The position numbers and the translations under genes were made by a program. 47,054 nucleotides of DNA from an uncultured Clostridia bacterium (GTDB lineage: Bacteria > Bacillota > Clostridia > UBA1381), in assembly GCA_959602045.1 (NCBI GenBank), contig CAUGRT010000020.1, positions 1-47,054 on the forward strand. Reading direction: 5' to 3'. Positions 1 through 7,790 of this stretch are shown here, in pieces (position 1 is the first letter of the stretch; the number at the start of each line of letters is the position of its first letter). Below the pieces are notes generated by a model, which saw only the letters and a program-made list of their open reading frames with translations, was not told the DNA's origin and ran no database searches.

Positions 1-251
1 TGCCCCCGAATACTCGCTCCGTCCGCACACACTAATAATTTATTCTTTGAATACCTCTTACACTCGTTCAGCTTTTCCAACGTAGTTGCCGTACCGATCT
101 CTTTACCGTCGGAATCCAACAATACCTCCGCTTCGGAATAATACATTCCGCCTACCGGATATTTTTCAAAAAAAGCCTTCGTCCCTCCATGCGTATTAAT
201 TTCACGAATCGTAACAATAAATGTTTTTAGTATTTTTTCCCTTAAAGTCAT
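1..251 (-). CDS. GH3-type glycoside hydrolase, N-terminal fragment
   Basis: Only the first 83 codons lie in the window; the gene runs off the left edge. The visible protein begins MTLREKILKTF and contains FFEKYPVGGMYY followed by a helix and the strand LLVCADGAS. This is the usual opening of the TIM barrel of family 3 glycoside hydrolases (beta-N-acetylhexosaminidase or beta-glucosidase type), where K-x-YPVGG-x-Y precedes a short helix and a strand ending in D. No catalytic residue is visible yet. There is no signal peptide, so it should be cytoplasmic. A GGGAGG ribosome binding site lies 7 nt before the ATG, and the gene follows the beta-helix gene by 16 bp, so it is cotranscribed with the fucosidase. 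The family call is inference from a short stretch. Confidence 0.68.
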   Translation of the reverse strand, partial: MTLREKILKTFIVTIREINTHGGTKAFFEKYPVGGMYYSEAEVLLDSDGKEIGTATTLEKLNECKRYSKNKLLVCADGASIRG

Positions 252-267
252 AACCGTACCTCCCTTG

Positions 268-1995
268 TTATTCTCCTTCTACTGAAAAATTGCACATCGC
301 GATAAAATCCGATTCCTGTTCAAATTCCATTCGTTCCCCGTTTTTGATATAGACAAAATTTTTACTTTCCTCACCATTGATCGCATGATTGAAGAAAATC
401 TTATTATTTTCCTCGCAGTCATAGTTCTGATTCTCTATATCGTAAAGCTCCGGATATGCCTTGCGCCAGATTGCACTTTGATACTGCACCTTTCGGATTC
501 TTTCAAACAGCTTCTCCATCATTGCGTCACTTCGGACATTCATCCGGTCATCAATCAGAATCGCACTCACTCCGCCATAAAAGAAATTATCGTAAATTTT
601 GTAATCCCGGCCGCCGCCGATTAAAATCCCCTGATGTACGTTGACAAAGAGATTATTATACACCTGTGCCGAGGAAACATAATCATCAAAATAAATCCCG
701 TAACAGCCCCGATTTAAGAAACCGTTTATATCATGAAAATAATTCTCACGAATAACATTTCCGCGGCAGCTCCAATCCGCTCCCGAATAAATCGCCCCGG
801 CGTCGTTGGCTTCGTAGCAGGCATTGCAGATTTCATTCTTTTCAATTATGTGATTATTCCCATGATACACAATCGCAAAATGCGGAACATCTTCAATCTT
901 ACATTTGCTGATTGTCCCTCCGACACCACAGATTTGAATCGCCGCCATATAAGTACGATGCCACCTCGCAACTCGCCGTACCGAACAGCTGTTAATTTGG
1001 TTTTTCGAAGAAATCAGCTGTTCCCGATTTCCTCCGGATGCAGCGATTCCTCCGCCGCCGGTGTCGCTGACAATACAGTGCTCTATTCTTGTATCTTCAC
1101 AGCAATCAGCTATAATCCCCCATCCGCCGGCATTTTTTACACTGCAATCCTCTATCCGAATGTTTCTGCCGCCGGTAATTTTGATTCCGTTTCTCCGGCA
1201 CTCCCGAATCACGATTCCCGAAATCCTTAAATTGCTGATATTCTCCGCTTCGATGATATTGCCTGCAACCGCAACATCCATATAACGCTGCCCTTTCTTC
1301 GGATAAATCGTAATCGTGTTTTTATTTTTAGTCCATTCTCCCGGCTCCGATATTTCATCCCGAACATTCAACACATAATAATGAGCGCCGTCCTTGTAGC
1401 CGAAGCAATGATACGGCGGCTTAACCGAAATCGTCTTGTTATCCCGATCTATCGCCGCAATCCGACATCTCTGGTTTGCCCATTCCCACTGCCAATACCC
1501 GATCAGCAGCCAGTCTGCATCATTCTTCCATGAAAATATCTTTTCGTCCTCCGGGATGAAGATCCCTTTCTCCCGATCCAAAAAGTTTTTTGCATGAATA
1601 AATCCTTTTTGGGGATACCGTGCTACCGGGAGCAGCTCATCCTTGTAAAAGACTGCGGTTCCCATGCCGCAGTCGTCCATATAAGGCTTCGGGATTGCAT
1701 ACCGAAACCAAAAATCCTCAAACGGTCCCTCGGCAAAATCTTCAGTTTCTTCAATGCCGTAGTCGCTTAAAGAAACGGTTTGCAGCTTGCCGTCATGAAT
1801 CGGGATTCGCTTACTTCCCTTTAAAATCGTATTGTCCCCCTTGACAGACACGTTATTCCCCGTAATTCTCAAGGGTTCTGTAATGTAATATACCGCATCC
1901 TTTTTCAGAACAATTTCAACTGAATCATCCAAATCCCGAATTTCCTCCACCGCTTGGTACAATGCCTCCGTTGTGTCGGCAAATATCGTTTTCAT
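268..1995 (-). CDS. Cytoplasmic right-handed parallel beta-helix protein (GH141-like)
   Basis: A protein of 575 aa without signal peptide. The start is the ATG preceded by GGAGG; that site overlaps the stop region of the fucosidase gene, 5 bp upstream, which makes translational coupling likely and excludes the longer reading. After an N-terminal region with repeated strands comes a beta-helix core at about residues 240-480 with typical rungs (N-x-I-x-x-N-x-I/F, HD-I). Two acidic sites resemble the paired Asp arrangement of GH141-like enzymes: NDAG followed about 40 residues later by FDD. GH141 members include an alpha-L-fucosidase and xylanases, so a role in trimming imported oligosaccharides next to GH29 and GH3 fits. 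The family assignment is inference. A beta-helix enzyme lacking an export signal is less common than secreted ones. Confidence 0.75.
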   Translation of the reverse strand: MKTIFADTTEALYQAVEEIRDLDDSVEIVLKKDAVYYITEPLRITGNNVSVKGDNTILKGSKRIPIHDGKLQTVSLSDYGIEETEDFAEGPFEDFWFRYAIPKPYMDDCGMGTAVFYKDELLPVARYPQKGFIHAKNFLDREKGIFIPEDEKIFSWKNDADWLLIGYWQWEWANQRCRIAAIDRDNKTISVKPPYHCFGYKDGAHYYVLNVRDEISEPGEWTKNKNTITIYPKKGQRYMDVAVAGNIIEAENISNLRISGIVIRECRRNGIKITGGRNIRIEDCSVKNAGGWGIIADCCEDTRIEHCIVSDTGGGGIAASGGNREQLISSKNQINSCSVRRVARWHRTYMAAIQICGVGGTISKCKIEDVPHFAIVYHGNNHIIEKNEICNACYEANDAGAIYSGADWSCRGNVIRENYFHDINGFLNRGCYGIYFDDYVSSAQVYNNLFVNVHQGILIGGGRDYKIYDNFFYGGVSAILIDDRMNVRSDAMMEKLFERIRKVQYQSAIWRKAYPELYDIENQNYDCEENNKIFFNHAINGEESKNFVYIKNGERMEFEQESDFIAMCNFSVEGE

Positions 1996-2000
1996 AAGGC

Positions 2001-3239
2001 TTATTCCTCCGTCAATGCTTTGGCAACGCGAACACAATAACTGGAACCATACGGATAACAGGTAAAGTCAGCGCACAGCATATCCTCTTGCTGAACAAAA
2101 TTCAGTTCCTCTCCGTTATCCATCCAGATGATTTTCCGAATCTTCTCCCGAACGCCGTTAAACGCATACGCTTTGTAATTTTTTCCGCCGACAATGACAT
2201 TTTCATCGCCCTTTGTCGCAATATCAAAGCAGAAAATATAAAGCTCCTTGTTGCCTTTCAAAATAAAATTCCTGCCCATGCCGAGCGTTTTATACGGTCT
2301 GCCGTTATAGATCGCTTCGCCGAACAAATCCATCCATTTTCCCATTTTCGCCATCAGTGCCTTTTCCATATCGCCGATTCTGCCCTGCGCCTCCGGGCCG
2401 ATATTCAAAAGATAATTTGCGCCTGCCTTACGACATTCGCAAAGATTTTCAATCAGCGTCCGAGGCGACTTATAATTAAAATCCCCCAGTCCACAGCCCC
2501 AATGATCGTTGATTGTTTCGCACATTTCGCTTGCAAGGTACTTTTCCATTCCCGTTCTGTCCATCGGGGTCGGTTTGCCCTGCTCAAAGGTTACGGAATC
2601 AATTTCGGGATTCCCCAGCTTTCCTCTTTCCTTTAGCCCGGTATTATTCACAATAATAGCGTCCGGCTGATACTTTCGGATCGTTGCATAAAGAACATCC
2701 TCCTGCCAGTCGGCGTCCGGCTTATCCCAATTTCCATCAAACCAAAAGCCGCCGATTTTTCCATAATTCCGGCAAAGAATCTCTATGCTTTTCCGCAGAT
2801 ATTCCAAATAAGCCTTGAAATCGTTTTTATAGAGCGGACACCGCCAATCCAAAGTCGTATGATAAAAAAACGGAACGATTTTGTATTTATTGCACGCGTC
2901 AACAAATTCCCGAATGAGATCGCGCCCGGCGGCACTGTGCGGCGCATCAAACGAATTTAAACCGCAGGTATCGTAAAGCGAAAATCCGTCATGATGTCTG
3001 GTTGTCAGCGTTATGTATTTGCAGCCTGCATTTTTCGCCGTAAGAACCAGCTCCTCCGCGTCAAAATCCTCTGCCGTAAAGGTTTCCGCCAGTTTCTCAT
3101 AATCCTGCATATCCATCTGTTCAATATTGTAAACCCATTCTCCGCGCCCCGTCTGAGAATAAATTCCCCAATGAACAAACATTCCAAAGCCCAACTGCTC
3201 AAAATCCTTAATATACTGTTTTGCTATCGGTACCGTCAT
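2001..3239 (-). CDS. Alpha-L-fucosidase, GH29 family
   Basis: A 412-aa protein that should release terminal alpha-L-fucose from oligosaccharides. Family landmarks are FVHWGIYS at residues 21-28, the histidine pair in RHHDGF at 81-86, and FWFDGNW at 165-171, whose Asp168 is the expected nucleophile. The C-terminal 110 residues look like the short beta-sandwich that closes GH29 proteins. It has no signal peptide, so it should work in the cytoplasm on imported sugars. The start was set at the ATG with GGAGG six bases upstream; a reading 21 codons longer has no ribosome binding site. The gene follows the SLH gene after an 87-bp spacer with an inverted repeat and is coupled to the beta-helix gene downstream. 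The exact linkage cut cannot be read from sequence. Confidence 0.93.
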   Translation of the reverse strand: MTVPIAKQYIKDFEQLGFGMFVHWGIYSQTGRGEWVYNIEQMDMQDYEKLAETFTAEDFDAEELVLTAKNAGCKYITLTTRHHDGFSLYDTCGLNSFDAPHSAAGRDLIREFVDACNKYKIVPFFYHTTLDWRCPLYKNDFKAYLEYLRKSIEILCRNYGKIGGFWFDGNWDKPDADWQEDVLYATIRKYQPDAIIVNNTGLKERGKLGNPEIDSVTFEQGKPTPMDRTGMEKYLASEMCETINDHWGCGLGDFNYKSPRTLIENLCECRKAGANYLLNIGPEAQGRIGDMEKALMAKMGKWMDLFGEAIYNGRPYKTLGMGRNFILKGNKELYIFCFDIATKGDENVIVGGKNYKAYAFNGVREKIRKIIWMDNGEELNFVQQEDMLCADFTCYPYGSSYCVRVAKALTEE

Positions 3240-3284
3240 AAAATTCCTCCATTTTCTCCGCCCGAAAGAGCGGTATAAATTGAA

Positions 3285-3320
3285 GTCGGCTGCACTCTGC
3301 ACTCAAATCCGTCAGCCGAC
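3285..3320. repeat. Inverted repeat in the spacer before the fucosidase gene
   Basis: Perfect 8-bp arms (GTCGGCTG and CAGCCGAC) flank a 20-nt loop between the end of the SLH gene and the fucosidase start. On the transcribed strand no run of T follows, so it is not a normal intrinsic terminator. It may stabilise or mark a processing point between the part of the operon for exported proteins and the part for cytoplasmic enzymes (inference). Confidence 0.5.
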
Positions 3321-3326
3321 TCTCCG

Positions 3327-6053
3327 TTATCTGTAAGCATAAATCGCGTCTAAACGCATATCGTGCGTATGGAACACAATGTCATAAGCATCGCCGAAAT
3401 CATTGATATTCTCCGCATAAAGAAGTCCTCCCGGCTCAACCGTTTCAAATGTTCCCGTATTCGTATCATACACCAAAACGTCCTTCCCCTGCGTTTCCAA
3501 TACGGCATAACTGTTTTGATCCTGCAAGTCAAAAGACGTATCAAACTTCACGCGCATAACCTCGTCCTGATATGCATATGCCTTTCCGTATGAAAAATGG
3601 CTTTGCCCTACGTTCATATAACTTCTGTAATAATGATATTCATTATAGAGTCCCTCGGAATTGGTATAAGAAAAGATTCGCTCCAGTTTCATGCACTTAC
3701 TGTCATTGAGCTGATATTTGATAATATCCCCCTTTTGTAATTGGGAAAGATCCATTTTCTCAAATCCCGTTCCCGTCCAATCCTTTACAGCCAAATCCGA
3801 ATCCAGCACCATGGATACCGGCCCGCTCGGACTGTAGCCGTTTAGCTGACGGTAAACCTCCCCGTCATAAACAACCTCTGTGATCGAATCGTACATCATT
3901 CCGCCGCCGATTTCCGTTTCGGTTTCATAGTCATAATCAACCGACTTATAAACCACAACCATATCCGTTGCGCCTGCCGAATTACAATTATAAGCTTCGA
4001 CATTGTAAGACTCCCAATAATCCGCAATATTCCTGTCCGAAACCACAAAAGAACCGGCTTCATCGGGAATTTTATCAATTCCGTTTTGCTTTCTGGTTCT
4101 GACAGTCAGCACTCTGGCATTACTGCTCATAACAAATTTATGGCTCATATCGTATTTACCGCTTTTGATGATAAAGTCGCTCCCCTTAACGCTCAGCCGC
4201 AGCGAAGACTCCGCATCCTCTACGCCGTCATTATAAATCCAGGTATCAATATAGCATATTTCACCGTCATTGTTTTCACGATATTTAAAAAGCTGCGGAA
4301 CGACATTTTCCTCTTGGATGCCGCTGCTGTTTGTCCGAAAAGCCCTTGCAACCTCCGCATACTCCGCCTGTTTTCCGTTTAACGTTAGCTTCTGCGCAAC
4401 GGGTCTTTTCAGAATTTCCATGCTGTCCAAATCAAAGAACCTGATTTCGTATTTTTCATCTTCCCGATTATCAATCCCTTTGCATAAAAATCCGTATTGA
4501 TCTCCCGAAAGCAATGTAAAATCAACGATGATTCCATCGGGTGATAAGATATATTTGTATTGTGCGCCGGGACGCATTTTACCTTTCTTCTCCAGAGCGG
4601 ACAGCATATAAAGCTCGGTGGAAAGATCATATTCTTTTCCTCCGGTCGTCATCGTGCCTCCCTCTTGCGCATACGTTACTTTTTCAGCCTTTCCCGTGAT
4701 TTCATCTTGCAGAATAATGATTTCAAAAATCCCGGCATCCTTGCCGACCATTCTGTAATCATTGGAAACCGTAATCTGATCCGCCGCCACAAGCAGCACA
4801 TCTCCAACGGAAATTTCCGAAAAATCAGAAATCGTTCCGTCTTTTTTTACGGTAATATTTGCTTGAGCGTTATCCAATGAAATCGGCTCCTGCATATACC
4901 GGTCAAAGATCATTTTACGGTTAGTATCCAGATTCTTAACACGGTAAGTTATGTAGTCGTGCACAACCATGCACTCATAAATCCCGTCACCGTCGCTATC
5001 AATCAAATCTATGCTCCCGTTTTGAGGATTGAGCTGAAACTCCTGCGGATGTGAACAATATTTCCCGTTATAAATCACATCTGCCACCGGAGAAATACGG
5101 TACCGCTTTTTGGTGTTTCCGCTTTTATCCTCCAATTGTCTGTCTGATTTTTGAAACGGCTCCATGTCCTCAGCTTTCACCGTAACGGCTGTACATTTTC
5201 GCTGCGGATGTACCCAAATTACCTGATCCCCCGAATCCGTTTGCTTTATATACGCCTCTACCGCATAGCCGATATAGTTTCCGGCATTGCCGGTGCCATC
5301 CATATATACATTTCCGTCAATCTTTACATTGGATTTTCCGGCTGATAATTCGCTCCCCAGCTCCGTTTTATCGTTTCCCGTAATCTTACCCTCTACGCGG
5401 AAAATATCATAATACTTTTCCAAAAACGTTTGCTTGGACTGATCGGAATACTTTATATTCCCCCGATCCACAGACTCTGCCTGAAGAATCGAAACAGAAG
5501 CCGCATTATAAACCATCGCATAGAATTTATCCTGCGTAATGCCCTCTTCTCTGCCGACTTCAATATTTTTAAACAACCCGACATCCTCTGCCACCGCCCG
5601 ATACCCCTCAGGATACCCTCCGCGACTCATCGCATATTTCTCATACCCCAAAGCAGTCATAATAATTTTTACTGCCTGATTAAAAGTAAGAATATTTTCA
5701 GGATAAAAATTCCCGTCCGTTCCCTGCATAATCCGATAATCATTTGCCGTTACTGCAACCGCGCTTTCATAAGTATAATCGCGAATATCGTAAAACTTGC
5801 TTTTGACATTGATCGAATCCGCACGAACCGCCATCATCGCCAGAGCCGTTTCCGCACCCTCAAGCCGCATCACCATTCCCCCGACGTAATCATCCTCCTG
5901 CTTTAAAATCCCTACGGCATGAAGCATATCAAGCTTATACGGATCAATCGTCTTATCTGCATAGACATTGCGTTGTGCAGCTGCTGCTCCGGTAAGAATC
6001 AAAACCACGGCCATAATAACTGATGTTATTCTTCTTAACATGAAACAAACCAT
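3327..6053 (-). CDS. Secreted SLH-domain protein with large uncharacterised C-terminal region
   Basis: A 908-aa exported protein. A hydrophobic leader (RRITSVIMAVVLILTGAAAAQ) is followed by SLH-like repeats at about residues 35-190 (for example GTDGNFYPENILTFNQAVKIIMTALGY split over two repeats), which would bind secondary cell-wall polymer. The remaining 700 residues are beta-rich and match no family I can name. They include a DSDGDGIYE loop resembling calcium-binding loops. The same arrangement (SLH, then IYNGKY / VDRDADGNYD / long beta-rich tail) occurs in the broken gene at 37.5-40.6 kb, so both belong to one unnamed family. A GGAG site lies six bases before the chosen ATG; an internal ATG four codons later is also possible. 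The 22-bp gap to the next SLH gene upstream indicates one operon. Confidence 0.8.
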   Translation of the reverse strand: MVCFMLRRITSVIMAVVLILTGAAAAQRNVYADKTIDPYKLDMLHAVGILKQEDDYVGGMVMRLEGAETALAMMAVRADSINVKSKFYDIRDYTYESAVAVTANDYRIMQGTDGNFYPENILTFNQAVKIIMTALGYEKYAMSRGGYPEGYRAVAEDVGLFKNIEVGREEGITQDKFYAMVYNAASVSILQAESVDRGNIKYSDQSKQTFLEKYYDIFRVEGKITGNDKTELGSELSAGKSNVKIDGNVYMDGTGNAGNYIGYAVEAYIKQTDSGDQVIWVHPQRKCTAVTVKAEDMEPFQKSDRQLEDKSGNTKKRYRISPVADVIYNGKYCSHPQEFQLNPQNGSIDLIDSDGDGIYECMVVHDYITYRVKNLDTNRKMIFDRYMQEPISLDNAQANITVKKDGTISDFSEISVGDVLLVAADQITVSNDYRMVGKDAGIFEIIILQDEITGKAEKVTYAQEGGTMTTGGKEYDLSTELYMLSALEKKGKMRPGAQYKYILSPDGIIVDFTLLSGDQYGFLCKGIDNREDEKYEIRFFDLDSMEILKRPVAQKLTLNGKQAEYAEVARAFRTNSSGIQEENVVPQLFKYRENNDGEICYIDTWIYNDGVEDAESSLRLSVKGSDFIIKSGKYDMSHKFVMSSNARVLTVRTRKQNGIDKIPDEAGSFVVSDRNIADYWESYNVEAYNCNSAGATDMVVVYKSVDYDYETETEIGGGMMYDSITEVVYDGEVYRQLNGYSPSGPVSMVLDSDLAVKDWTGTGFEKMDLSQLQKGDIIKYQLNDSKCMKLERIFSYTNSEGLYNEYHYYRSYMNVGQSHFSYGKAYAYQDEVMRVKFDTSFDLQDQNSYAVLETQGKDVLVYDTNTGTFETVEPGGLLYAENINDFGDAYDIVFHTHDMRLDAIYAYR

Positions 6054-6075
6054 TCCTTTCTCCAGATTAAGTCCT

Positions 6076-7773
6076 CTATTGCATAAGCTTCAAAACTTCA
6101 TTTAAAATTTTTGCAACCTGCGCTCTTGTGGCATACTCATACGGGCGAAAGGTTCCGTCCGGCATTCCGTTGATAATTCCCAAGCCGCAAATATTGCCTA
6201 CCGCCTCTTTGGCATAATCGGCTATTTGCTCAGCGTCCGAAAAATCCGTCACCGAAGCCTTAAACCCGATCTTCTTTAATTGCATCGCCCGATAAACAAT
6301 CGTTGTGAGATCCTGCCGTGTCAGATACATTCCGGCACCGAACTGCGTATCATTCACGCCGTAAATAATCCCCTCGCCGTATGCCAGCGCCAAATAATCC
6401 CGATACCACGCATCTTCGGGAACATCCTCAAACTCCGGCTGTGTACGCTTGCTCAGATCAAAACAAACTGCCGCCATTTTCACAAATTCCTCACGCTTAA
6501 TATTGTTGTTCGGATAGAAATATCCGTCCGGATTGCCGGCAACAATATTTTTGTTATAGAGTGCAAGAATAGCGTCTTTCGCCCACGGCGCGTCATTCAT
6601 ATCCCGAAAAATCTCTTGATTCTCCGGCGGCGCTGTAGGTTCGGATACCGGCTCACCCGGAATGCTGACCGAAATATTTCCTCCGTTTCCGGAACCACCG
6701 CCACCACCTATCGGCTTTGCGGAATTTGAAGTGTTTTGTTCATTATAATACTTCGCAATCAGCTCCGTATACTTTGCCAAAATGTCTTTACAAGTGCTAT
6801 AAGTCTCTCTTTGCAGATACAAATCCTTATAAACCGCATTGGTATCCTTCAAAGCATTTAATTGATTCTGTTGTGACTGCGACAGTGCAAAATATGTACT
6901 GAATTTTGAAATCAGCTCCGGGCAATCATTCCACACCGCTGCGAGCCGAAAGCTTGTAACGACACATTCTTCAGCGGTAAATTTCAAATATTCCTCCGGT
7001 GCGCAAAGCTTGTTCTTTAATTTCTCGCAAACCGCCAACCGGATTTTCTGATCACATTGCTTATAGAGGGTGAAATCTCCGCAGAAATCTCCCTTTTCCA
7101 GAATGTATTGATCCATCGCTTCAACCTCATGCTCACTGCTGACCCCGATAATGAACCCCAATGCACGGAATGAATACTGCATATCGGAAAGGCTCTTATA
7201 TCCGCCGTTGGGACGGCTTTCCACGAACAGCTCCGCAAGCTTTTCTTTTTGCGACTCTGAAAATCCGTTATAAAAATATTCATCAAAATTCAACTCGTTT
7301 TTATATTCCTCAAACCCTTTCAGAATATCCGCAGCCGCTGTTTTCGTATTCAGAAACTCATACCCCAAAACAGACTTCTTTTGATTGGAATATGCAAAAT
7401 CCCGATACAAGCCCTCGCGGTTATCCGCATAAATAAATACTCTGTATGTTCCGCTATCCAGATCGGACGGCAGCTTTAATGATTGATTGAATTGTATTTT
7501 TCCGCCGCTTGCCGCCGTTGAGGTCTGACCGATGGCATAGGTCTTTTGCTCTAAGATCGTTTCCGTATAGGACAAGCTTGAAACGGTTGTATCGGTAATA
7601 CAAAAGCTCACCTGATAAAGATTATCAGTTTCTCCGCTGATCTGAACCGATCCGTTCAAAATATCATTTTTCACTTCAATATTGCTGAACACCGCGCCAT
7701 GAGCAACCGTTGCCCAGGCAATTACGCAAGCTGCGGTAAAAATCATCATTCTTATTTTTTTTATTATTTTCAT
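6076..7773 (-). CDS. Secreted protein with C-terminal triple SLH anchor
   Basis: A 565-aa protein. A basic start and hydrophobic stretch (MMIFTAACVIAWATVAHGA) form a signal peptide. Residues about 25-130 look like an Ig-like domain, about 140-340 are mainly helical and unrecognised, a Gly/Ser/Pro-rich linker lies near 350-385, and three SLH repeats fill about 390-565 (NPDGYFYPNNNIKREEF, then a second and third repeat ending PDGTFRPYEYATRAQVAKI). It is therefore held on the cell wall. I chose the ATG seven codons into the longest reading because GAGGAAG precedes it; the longer form would overlap the upstream gene by 4 bp (ATGA). The function of the N-terminal part is unknown; the position suggests a surface display or binding role in glycan use. 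Confidence 0.8.
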   Translation of the reverse strand: MKIIKKIRMMIFTAACVIAWATVAHGAVFSNIEVKNDILNGSVQISGETDNLYQVSFCITDTTVSSLSYTETILEQKTYAIGQTSTAASGGKIQFNQSLKLPSDLDSGTYRVFIYADNREGLYRDFAYSNQKKSVLGYEFLNTKTAAADILKGFEEYKNELNFDEYFYNGFSESQKEKLAELFVESRPNGGYKSLSDMQYSFRALGFIIGVSSEHEVEAMDQYILEKGDFCGDFTLYKQCDQKIRLAVCEKLKNKLCAPEEYLKFTAEECVVTSFRLAAVWNDCPELISKFSTYFALSQSQQNQLNALKDTNAVYKDLYLQRETYSTCKDILAKYTELIAKYYNEQNTSNSAKPIGGGGGSGNGGNISVSIPGEPVSEPTAPPENQEIFRDMNDAPWAKDAILALYNKNIVAGNPDGYFYPNNNIKREEFVKMAAVCFDLSKRTQPEFEDVPEDAWYRDYLALAYGEGIIYGVNDTQFGAGMYLTRQDLTTIVYRAMQLKKIGFKASVTDFSDAEQIADYAKEAVGNICGLGIINGMPDGTFRPYEYATRAQVAKILNEVLKLMQ

Positions 7774-7790
7774 TGTCTTCCTCACAGATT

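Noticed and set aside
3285..3320. Intrinsic terminator before the fucosidase gene
   Set aside because: The stem is perfect but the loop is 20 nt and no T run follows on the transcribed strand; the fucosidase gene has no promoter of its own that I can see.
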